A stretch of DNA of 64,000 bases from Phoronis australis (taxonomy: Eukaryota > Phoronida > Phoronidae): positions 157,358 through 221,357 of the forward strand of contig NMRA01000626.1 in assembly GCA_002633005.1 (NCBI GenBank). Direction: 5' to 3'. The notes under the pieces are model-generated. The model ran no database searches and was not told the origin of the DNA. It saw only the letters and a program-made list of their open reading frames with translations. This document shows positions 34,601-46,600 of the stretch, one piece after another. The position numbers were made by a program, and so were the translations under genes. Positions within the stretch are counted from its first letter, which is position 1. Every line of letters starts with the position of its first letter.

Positions 34601-37600
34601 CATGAAATGTTGCACTATGCATTGTGCTGCAGAGTGGCAGACAGCAAAGCACTGTGGGTAAATAGAGTGGAAATAGAGTGCAGCAGACACTGTGCAGAAA
34701 CAGAATGCAACTCTCCATTCGGACACAGAGCACACACACAGGGTGGATTTCATGGTTTATATATATACATAAAGCGCGTTGGGCAGTTTACATGTAAGTT
34801 CAGAGCGATTTTGAACACCTTGATAAGTTTAGCTCATGTTTTGTGGTGGAATCATTACCGTGTTTTCCCGTTCAGTGACTTTCCCAGACTTAGAGGGTTG
34901 TGAGCATGTCCTTGCATCTAGTTCCTTTGTTAACTGCCAAGCACAGTCTTTTGTCTGGTATGACAACAGGCAGGCCAGTTACCTACCAGGCTTATTACAG
35001 ACTTCTGGTGAACACAGTCAAATCCAGTGCAAACTGGTATATTCAGAAAGACTATATCATCGTAACTTCAGTTGTAGTTAGGCGATTCTGACGATTCATA
35101 AACTAAACATGATCAGCATTTGATGAGGAATTCAGAAATGTTATCGCTATATGTTCAAACATGTTATAACTTAGTCAGGCTAGATATAATCTTATTGGAG
35201 ATTAGACCAATTATCGACCAAAAGTGAGCTGGCCCTCCAACCATAAATGCCAGAATGGATTTATAATCAGTCATGTAAGACATTGGCTACAGGGGTCATC
35301 TTCCCAACTTGATGCTGGGCTATAGAATTGAACAAGTTGGGATCAACGTGAAATCCCCGTAATGATGTTTTGTAAGTTTGCATTCTGTAACAATGAGCAA
35401 ACCTTTCAATGATCGCTAAATAGATTAATATTCAAATTTGATATTTGTGACCTCAGCTTGACCTAACTGATGCCGCAAGGATTTAAATGCACACACACGA
35501 TAATTCTCCATGCATACCAGTAAATCTAAGGATTGTCAATATGCAGCTCGCTCTCTTCGGCTAATGTCTGAGTCGGTATGTCACCCTGTTTGCAAGGCAT
35601 CTTTACTGAATTTATGCAAACATTCCGCAGTTCCGAACACCAACAACTGTGATCCAGGAGCTATTTACTAGGTATGTAACACAATCAGGTATTTGAATGC
35701 TGTTCAAGCCTATACACTTATTTGGAATGTTAAATCTCGGATGGTTATTTTGGAAGTCATGCTAATGTTTAATTTATCAAGGGCACAGTGTACATTAACC
35801 AGTGACACAAGACTGTCATCTTTTTTAAAATATTGACTGAGTAGCCCACTCCAACAAGACTGACATCTTTTCCAAGCATTGAATAGAACACAAAAATTGT
35901 ATTTGTACAGTCAGCTTGTTTAATGAATCTGTATGTCAGCTTTTGAAATTTGCAGCAAATTAGGGACATGAAACAATTGAAAACAGAAAACTTGGGACTT
36001 TGTCAGTTTTTTTAAAACCTTCAACAGCTGCTATGGCAACAACAGTACTTACCACACTCTCATGCAGATTACCCAGAGTTCTGAGTTGCGAGATGTCTGA
36101 GATGATCTCATTGGGCGGGATCAGCTTGTCTGCCTGAGAGAGATTGTTGATGAGAATGTCCGACTCCTTAGAGTTCATTACACGCATGTCTTGCTCCGAC
36201 ATTGAATCGGGAGCCCCGTCCTCTGTTGTGGGAGTCTGCAGGGGGTCTTGTTGGAGAGCTAACCAATTGGGCAATGACCTAACGAACAAGATGGCATTTT
36301 GAAGTGATTCAAGGAACACAATTTTGGGCAGGAACTGTTGATTACAAAATTACCAATCTGTCATTAAGAGCAACTAAGTGTTTCAAGGAAACTTGTAACT
36401 CTGAAATCAATGTAAACTCTTGTTCCTTTCTCAAATCAGAGATGATTTCTGGGATTGACAATTCATTGTAACTTGAGACCATGATCAGTGTTGGTTCATC
36501 ACAGCAGCAAATTTCATGTGTCCAACAAATTCTCAAGAAGTAACAACATTTTGCAAGCCCACTGATCAATTCTCATCTGTATAAGAATCAAATTCACTGA
36601 CCAGCTGTCTCTTAAGGCGGGTGTATACACTCACGGTCAAATCTCCACGTTCCTATCTATAATAAGTATAAACGGGGTTTTAACTACTAGCTAAAAATGA
36701 CTCTGAAAGTGACAAAAATCAAAAAAAAAGTTTCTATTGTACTTCGTTTTTTTAAATATCGTATTTTTTAATTTTCAAAAAATCAAATTTTACCTCGAAC
36801 TTTTTTTTCAAAATGCAGTGATTATCATCAACTGTTTCCTTATGCAATATTCTACTTATCCATACCAAGTATAATATGTACAAAATCATTATGATCTTGA
36901 TTTTGTGGCATTTTTTGCATGCGAGTTGTGGCAAGCACGCCACTTTCTGTCATTTGGTCACTTTTTGTCTAATAACTAAAAATCTGGTCCATGTATCAAA
37001 AAACCCTGGCGCACAATTTTACTTCAATTCCAGAGGATTTCAAATTTGCAAATATTGTAAAATTGACCCAGGTGTTGCGGAAAAATGAGGCCCGAGAATC
37101 TTGTCACTACCCTGAAATCACAAGCCGAGAAAAACAGCTTTGAAGTTAAGAGGGCATAAATTGCCACTTGAGGTCAAAATTCGTTCAGAATGCGCGGTCA
37201 TTATGTTCCAATTTTTGTTGATGTACTAGAAATAAAGCTGATACCCACTTCATGTTTAGAAAATGTGACAAACCTGTTTGTTTACAGTGTACTAATTTTA
37301 ATCATATTTGCGAATTTGTGAAGCACAACAGATGACCAAAACAACTATGGCTGTAACGTGGGCGGAGCTTAGCATTGATCTATTGTCTGCTGTTCTGGTG
37401 TGCAGACCACACATCATTAAAACCATGTGTTGATTGTTTGTGCGACTCTTCTGAGCTCTCCACTCAGTGTGGTAAAAGACTCTCTAACTATTATAATATT
37501 ACATAGAATAGACCTATTTGTTAGTATTCCAATATTATAACTGTAGTTACCGTCTATTCATCAACCAAATAATGTGTGTTATATAAAACCGCCGCGTTAC

Positions 37601-40600
37601 TGTCTACATAGAAATATTGGCATTGAGGAGAAAGAACTGCTTTCATCGTAATGGTTCATTTTGATGTGCCTGTACCGAATGGACTTTGGGATAAGAAAGC
37701 ACTTTCTGCGCAAATAGCATCGCTTGGGTGAGATTCTCAAGTTACCAAAGAAGTTTCTTATCTTGCTTTCCACTAAAATGGTATAATAATATCACGAGTT
37801 TAATTCAGGGATACATTTGAATCTATGCACTAGAACAATTTTGTTATGCTTAACATTCGGTCATTTCTCTTATTCTTTGGGTTACGGCCGGCGACAAGTT
37901 ATAAAATCCACTGAGTTTGGCAGCCTAGTTTCTCCACGGTGCGTTCCTAGCACAGAAGCACAGTTTATCTCCAAAAACTCTACTTAGACGGCATGTAGTG
38001 GTCCATGTCTCGCGCGTACGGCGTGTCTTCACAGCGCGTGAGTGCACTCTCATCAAATCGTGCAACACCACCCATGTTGACGCTCAGGGTCCTCTCTTAA
38101 GACACATCACCTTTTCAACTTCTGTTGCATACGCTCAATTTCCGCACTGAATTCTCAACCTGAGTGCAGCGATGGCTTCGGTAGGACTTGGCGTACTCAA
38201 CTTAATTTTTTTGCAGATGGACAAACAGGCTCAGGCTCGGAACCAGGGTTCACCAATTCACCACCAACTTTCACATGGTCAAACACAGAATTATTTTATT
38301 CTTGGTTTCGCTACAACATCTAAATCAGCTGGTACATCACTCTGGATTGCCCGGTTACACAATGTTTGTTGACAGGATTAGATTAGAGCTAGTGTCCTTG
38401 TATAAACTCCGCCCCAGTTGTCAGTCACTGAGCTGGTGAGCAGTCAAGTCATATGACTTACTGAAGCTTTAATGGTAAAATATAACTAAAAACAACTTGG
38501 GATTTTCAGAATGACTTAATTTATTTTTCTTCACTATAGTCTGCATCAAGAATTAAGAATAGGATGACATAAAAATGTAAAAAACAAGTCAAAATTAATT
38601 TTTTTTGTGTATCCACCTGCCTTAAAGGTACTACATCAAAATTATTTACAAGGGATTTACTAGACTAAGTTACTTAATAATAACTATAAAATTAATGCAC
38701 CTTCTCTCATGAAAATCTTGTGAATGGTAAAAGATTCAAATTTTTGCTCGCACGTGATCTTACAATCATCTGAGTGTTCGCTCATGTAATAACTTGAAAC
38801 TTGATTAAGAACATCGTTTGAACATTTGTTGAGGTTACCTCAGCAGCCTACTGATGTCCTCATCACGCGCCCACGATGCGCTAATGATGCGACTGTCTTC
38901 TACCTCAAACTCTGACTGTACAATACCTGCAAAAAAGTTATCACAGTTAATAAAAATACACACCATCTATCAAACTTTTTGTTAAAACTGAATTTCCTAA
39001 GTACCCAGCTGCCAATAAACAGAAAATGACTAAAGGCAACTCCGTTAGATACCGGTCCCAAGTCCGCCGTTTCATTTGAAAAGGAGGAGGTAAAGTCGAG
39101 TGGTCGGTGACTAAATCGACTCCCCCACCATACTTGCCTGGTGAAGAGGGTAGTGGATCCCTGCAGGAATAAAAACAAGACCTGTCAAACATCCACAGAA
39201 CCCCACTACCTTGTGGGTCAAGTTGGAGAGACTAAAGGCCACAGGAAGGACACCTCAAATGAAAAACCCGTTGACAACACGCCTAGCCAGCGCGTCGATG
39301 GTAGGCTAAAAACCCGACAATGATGAAAACGAAAGAAAGAGGCTGTAAAGCCCATGGCCAAAATGGGCAGAGTGGCAACCCAGATATGGAAAGAGATCAA
39401 GAGGATGGCCCCAAGCCAGGTGGAGAGATGACATCGTGAAGACGAGAGACACAACATGGACAAGAGCGGCAACAGACAGATCAAATTGGAAGGCATTGTC
39501 AGAGGACTACATCCTGCAGTGGATGGACAATGCCTAGGTACAAGGTACAATAAAGTCACTTAAGCCCAGCCATATAAAATCTGTCTCATACCATTCCATA
39601 CTGTAACAGGACTGTCTTGACTTCTGATTTAAGAAAACGATCCAGAGTTGTGGTTGACCAACAGTAAAATTGCAAATTCTAAAACGGCACATGTACGTAT
39701 TGCCAGTGACAAGAGGTGCCAACTCATTAGGCAACAAGAGGAAGCAGTGTGGCTTAGTGAGATAGGCGCCCATTTTATTTACTCAAGGTCGTGGGTTTGA
39801 GTATCGCTGGGCCACACTGCTAGACCCTTGTGTTTGGTTTCTAGATTCTCAGCTCAGCTTTAACTACATAAGAAAGCACAATTAAAATGGTTCTGTGTGA
39901 TCAGTGCAATGGGCCCACATGTGCGACTTGTGCAAGTCTGCTACAACTTGTACCAGACTGCCCGCAATATTTTATTTTCATTTGGCAACAATTCACCATT
40001 GGATGAGCATGGTGATATTTTTAAACCCCAAAAAGCTTCAGATCGCCAAAATGGCTCGACCTTAAACCAAGAGCAGCAACTACATCAATCATAATAACCA
40101 AGAACAGAATATAATCCATTAAAATAAATTTAATACAAACTTTCTGCAGATTGTCTTCCTTGCCCTTATATTATTCCTCACGTATAAGGTAACTGGGGAT
40201 ATGTACTAAAGGTAGCAGTGATCACTTTGTTTTCCTCCTAAATATACCCTCTTTCCTTTGCATTCACCAAATTGGAACACAAGATCAGTTTCATCAGTCA
40301 CAATTTTTTACATAAAACAATTTAACATTTAGCCCTCTTAATTCTTCAATTTTTTAAAAAAATGGGGGAAGTACCCATTATGCACCAGTCAGCTGTCATT
40401 AACTGAACCGGCCATTTTAAGTAGTGGTGCACCACCAAATATTAAAGTCACATTTAATTCATTTAAGTACAATAAGCATTATCTGGACTGAACCAATGTG
40501 TATAAAGTTTGTTTTATGAAGTTTTTAACTAATGAAGCGAAAATAGTTTCTTTCATAATGGCAAGACATTTTTAGAAGAGAGACTCACTTCTGTATGCGT

Positions 40601-43600
40601 GTTGACATGTCTCTCTATAGTCCTGAAGAATCTTGCAGGCCATGTTCAGAAACTGTTGACTGTAGTCAGGCAGCTGGCACATAAGTTCCCGCAATTCCCA
40701 GAGGTTCTTGTTGACTGCCGCTGTGCTCTATTAGAGGAGCAAATGGGGAGAATTATGCAATGCGTCAATTTGAGCTTCATATTTTTGAAAATCAAAGTTG
40801 TGTCCAGACACTTGTCCTAGCACAAGTCCCGGGAATTTCTTTGGATCTTCTAGAACATGACTCTAATATACACCATATGTAAAGAAAGGAGTACAGCCTA
40901 CACAATTAAATCGCTACTCACTGTACTATATAGAACTGACGGAAGTCTGGCAAGGATCGCAAGCTCGCTAGTCTGTGACGCGCATGATTGGCTGCTGCTG
41001 GACTTTCGATCAGGGTCACACAATGAATGACCACTAATAAGGTGCAGCAGCAGCCAATCATAGCAATCGACCCGCACGTCATGTAGAGGCCAGATTGCGA
41101 ATCTTGCCAGAATTCCAGCGGTTCTACGTAATATGCAATAGTCTCTTCATTACTCATGGTGTATACTGGAGGTATGTGCTAAAAGATCAGAATATAAGCT
41201 ACCATCACACAAGTTTCCCCAGGAACATAAGGTGCAAATGACCACTTGGACAAAAATTAAACTGGCAAAACTTGACATTGGCGTACTCCACCTCATTGAG
41301 GTAGATAAGCAATATCTCGTTAAAGGCAACAATGGCCAAAATGCAGTGATATGGTAGTTGAATCTGTACAAAAAAGCTATCGTCTTTGGAACTGACAGAA
41401 ATGGAAAAGAGTATTTATTTTACTTCATTTTGTATCGAAAAACCCAAGAGGCTTTATGCTGTGTACCAGACATTGTTTTATCTAGCAAGACCGTTTCAGG
41501 GCTTATACTGAAAATATTGCAGTCAGTGGTGGCAATTTAAGACTACAACACAGCTCAAAAGTATTCAGACAATTCCTAGTAATGATGGCTGGGTAGAAGC
41601 AGTGAAGGAAAGTGAACATGAATTACCATACTCGTATGCATTACCGCCCAGGGCTCTTAAATTGGGAATCTAAAAAAACAGGGACTGGGCGGTAAGCCGA
41701 GCATGGGCGGGTAAAATTAAAATTTTTGAAAAGTCTCGAGTTGTTGCTTACTGAATGGAGGACCGATTTTACCCTGAGCTACACTGACATCGGACTTCAA
41801 GCATATCGGTTAAAATATAGGTCAGGAGATTTAAGTAATGGACTTCAACGGCCTGAAGTGGAATAGTGTACACGATGCGGTGGAGTCGTGATCTCGAGCG
41901 TGATTGGGTTTTTACGTACCTCGGTCACTGTTCGACAGTCTTAGAACTAACTAACGTACTAGGTTATTGTTTACAATCTGACTATTATGGTACACACTTG
42001 ATACTATTTTCTGAATCCTCTAGTCACAGTGATTTTAAAAATAAATTACTTGACTGTACTGATTGATCACTTCTTATTCATAATTTTCGAGTTTTTCCGA
42101 GGCGTTTACAATCCGACTCCATTTACGTACATACTTGATATTAATATTTTCTGAATTCTCTCCCCATGGTGATCATGGTGATTCCAAAAATGTATGTGTG
42201 TCAAAAGACCCCAAAATTGGCAAGTATATTGAAGATACCGCGTGGCACATTAGGGAAACTATGAGTATAAAACAGTTACTGTCACGTAATAGTCATGGTT
42301 ATAACCTACAGGTAAGCGTGCGTTCAGTAGGACAAATTTCTTGAGAAAAAAGACAGATCAAGCAAGACTACGGTAAGTTCGCGGTGTATTTCTAAGGGAA
42401 GCACTTGATTTTGTAAAGATGTGCTGGACACCTACTTACTGAATACTTTGAACTTATAGTTTGAACAATGTAACATTTTATATGCATGGTATATTTCTTT
42501 ATTGAGTTAAAACCAACACTGCTCTTATTCAAAGCACGTGCTCAACAATTGGACAATACTACTATTAGGCAATAGGGGTGCTTGGTCGGCTGCCAAAATA
42601 TGAAGCAAAAACACATCATGTAAAAAGCCATCAGGCAAATCAAAAGTTCAAGTTTTTGACCACGCAGATGTAGACAGAATGTTTGACTTGCGCTTAATGA
42701 CAAGTTGATTTCTTGCGCTGTTGCTTTTGGTTGGGCGCTTACATTTTGGTTGGGCACTTCCATTTTGATGTCAGGAGTGAAAAACATGCGTTTAACCAAG
42801 ACGGGGAACAGCGACACAAGTTGGCTTTTCACAATGTACTATGCCTTTTCTTATTTCAATGTTCAGGTTTGTTATGTTTCATGCACTGTCACGGGGAAAT
42901 CACAGAAAGGTTGGCCACGGATGTGAAATTCCTGTCAAGTACTGCTTTGCTGGTTCTTCCACAGCAAATCAAATACATTTGACAAGCGCTGTCTCAGTGA
43001 TGCTGACTCGAGTTCTGCGCGTAAGCCAAGGGAAACAATAATTGTGTCTCCTTCAGTAAAGGGCATCAGAATACGGATACTTTACCGCTACAGTAAGGCA
43101 GAGGTCTCGGTTCTGCTGAAACTGATTGTCACAGAAAGGTAAGCGAGTTGCGCACGTTTATGAATGTTAATGTTGTGCAACGAACGTTCACAGACGCAGG
43201 CACTTTTAAGGAAGTCTCGATCACGAAAAATTGGGGGTTGGTGGTAAGCCGAGCATGGGCGCTTAAAAATGAAAAATTGAAATGAAAAAATGAAATTTTC
43301 AGGGTTGGCGGTTACACAGGACTGTATATTTATGCAACTATCTTCAAAACTATAGAATTTTAACCCATATAAAAGTATTTTCCAGATGTAGAAAGTATAA
43401 AGAATTCGATTTTTGACTTGCCAAATCTGTCATTAACTGGCTCATGTGACCAATGTCTTTTTACTTAAATTTAGGAAAAAGAGAAGAAGGAACATTCATG
43501 GGAAGAAATTGTATCAAGAACATTGAACAGACTTTGATATAAATCTTCAAGATGAAATCTTAAAACGCTCCACCAGTTTTATCACATTGTTTCTGTTTTA

Positions 43601-46600
43601 TTCACCTTTTGATACTTTTTCTCTATACTTTTGATGAACCCTCATGCAAAGTGGAACATTTAAGAAGCAATTCCTAAAAGCATTGCGGAGTAAAGTGCAT
43701 AAAGCAAAGCGCCTGAAAGTTTTGCGTGAATTCCATCCATTTCCTGAGAGATGATGTTTCTACGTTAGTCAAATTCGGAAATTTTTTAGATGTCAAAGTT
43801 TGACACTGTCCAGTTTATTTTGAAAACTACCTAGAACACTTACATCAAGAAAATTTCTTCCGATGAAACCGACAAGTCACAGGAAGATGAAAATAAGAAA
43901 ATTGTAAAACCAGAAAGCACATTTATTCAATGTATTAATCAGCACAAATGAACTGAATTAGAAAACCTCGACTTACCTGCAACAAAGGTTTAGGGGCGCC
44001 AAGCTCCCTTTGTGTTTTATTGTCTGTGACATTCTTTAGTGCATCGAATCCTGCAAAGGGTTTAACCAATCATTTAATATTCAATGCAAAAACAAAATCA
44101 GAACTAGCCAAAATTATATTCAAATGTTTTTGACATGCAGTTTGTAATTCCCTGGTCTTCAGGTAAAATGGTACATATAATATAATATGTGACATCATCG
44201 CCCACAAAGTTGAGTGCTTGAGATCGGCACCAAGACTGATTGGATACCACTATTTCAACAATGGCAATTAGACACTTTACTCATAGTGCTAGAACCCAGT
44301 GTGGCAAGTAGTCGCGTATTCTAAACATTTGCATTTATTAAAGTTAATACGGTCAGTGGCCTCGATTTCACCTGACTGCAATCCAAAATCAAGAAAACAA
44401 ATTTCCAATAAAAATGCAAAAACATAGAGACAATGGATTGTACTGTTTCATAGCTCACTAGGTCAAAGACAACTCCAAGAAATTCATCCTACAATAATCC
44501 TAAAAAATTTGGCCATTGATTAATCCGTAAAAAGGGTCTTGTTAATATCTGAACAGTGACAGTCCATGCTGACTACAATGCAGGCTACTTCATTTTGAAG
44601 GAGCTAAGAAACAAGTCAGAGTTATCCTCCATACTGAGTCCACTCACATATCAATGAGACAATGCCAATCTGTAAACCAAAGTTAGTCTCTATTCAGACA
44701 CGCTAACAAAATAATGGGAACAGAACAGTTCAAAACACACAGTGACACTGAGTGTAACTAAGTTGACTACAAATGTTTCAACAGTGAGCAGGCATCACTA
44801 CACAAATGATCTAGAGTGGAAGCTTTACTCAAGATTGCAGTTAATACTTGAGAAATGGTCACAGTCAAACTAAGTAGCTTCAAGACATACTCTTGAGGCA
44901 CATTATAATGTTTTTGGCAAGTCTCCTTTACAGACCAGCCAAAAATCTTGGGTGATATGGATATATTCTTGGGGTGATATGGATATTCATGGGGTGATAT
45001 GGATATTCATGGGGTGATATGGATATTCATGGGGTGATATGGATATTCTTAGAGTGATATAGATAATTTTGGGGTGATATGGATATTTTTGGGGCAATAA
45101 ACCAGTCACCCTCTACAGTAGTCAACAAATTTGAAGATTTCCAATAAAGGAAGACAATATGAAAAGATCGTCATTTAGATATTTCCAATATAAAGAGCGG
45201 GATGTGTACTTTAAAAAATCTAATTTATTTACACTGACTGGAATTCTATTAAATAAAACAGCAATGCATTACAAAGTATCAAATTGTGAGCACAAGATTT
45301 CAGTATTGATAGAGCTCTTTCTCCCGTAGGTAAAAAAACGCATTGTTTTATCGACCTCATTCTGGAATGTCAGCACATTTTCACAGGTGATGTTGGAAAC
45401 AAGTAAGAAATGTTCCCTATATCAGAAGTTTTAAAAAGTACCAAAATTGAAAATCAATTAGTAATCATATCTTCAAGAAAGGGTACTACAAAGTAACTGT
45501 ATTCCCCTCAGTTCAAATAGGAGACTTTGGCGGTCTCTGGAGTGATGAGAGAGACAAAGCGACTTCCACTTGATCCCAACAGAAATTCACTACTAATTAA
45601 TTTTATTTAGTAGTTCACAAATTTAAAAACAGTGCAATAAATATCATTGACCAACCCTCCTATAGTTTGATTATTTATTTATTTAATTTAACTTTCTGAC
45701 ATCGGCTAGGATCAAAATTTCGCCGATCTATCAGTTGCCGCCCCCAGGACATGATGTTCCTCATCCATGGATATTACAAGAGGTTTGCCTTTTTCTGCAA
45801 AACATTATCATTGAAACTTTGCCAGCATTATGATAACAGGAAAAGTGTTAAAGCGATGTTATAGCATCAGGTTGAAACTTGCCAATCTGTATTACAAGGG
45901 ATCTGTACGTGGTACTGAATACCTGCCCACCAAAGATGTTATTGTTGTCTGGCGGAAATGTGAATTTCAAAATGGCGCGGCTATTTCGAAAATCAGCTTT
46001 AGAAAAAAAATACGACTACAACAAAGAACATGTGAAACTCCAATGATGCGAAAACGAGGCTGCAAAAGTGCTTGATAGTGGCACTGTGAGAAAATAATGC
46101 GAGACTGGAGTGTCGTTGAGTAATGCGGGATAGCCCTATTGCATTACATGGTATATCGAGTACGTTTTCATGTAGTATGTAACAAATAGACTTGGAATTT
46201 TTCAGTAATTTTCTCAGTGTGCATGAGATTTGACTCAGGAATTAGTGGTGGCTGAACTTTGTTGTTACATCGAGAATTGGGAATTACTCATTTCAAGATA
46301 ACAACTAGGTTGCGTACATTTAGTTTGTCTTCAAAACATGAAAATTTGGGCATGAAGCTTACAAAACTTTAATCAGCAATCTTCATAATAAAAACAGAAC
46401 ATCATTCACAGCTATACAGTCGCTTTATATGAACATGCTAAAATTGTCAACACAAAATGCCGCAAAAACTTTGTACTGTACTGTCGGCTAATAAACAAAA
46501 ATGTGACTGCACAATTCCCTTTGCATGATTCATTGGATTCACTTCGTATTTTACGTAAAATGGAAGTCACATACATGCACAATGTTAGGAAATGATCTTC

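Noticed and set aside
39747-39817. Functional tRNA gene
   Set aside because: The acceptor-like stem is perfect, but the anticodon and T arms do not pair properly, and a related degenerate copy exists at 397-457, so SINE origin is more likely.
40918-41157. Minus-strand frame of 79 codons with a hydrophobic, Cys-rich middle
   Set aside because: It adjoins EXOC4 exon 40589-40727 but matches no part of EXOC4. The EXOC4 chain is already continuous in phase without it, and the frame spans a hairpin repeat.
45830-46075. Basic 81-codon open frame on the plus strand
   Set aside because: It has no recognisable domain, no splice context and no repeat relation; an open frame of this length is expected by chance.
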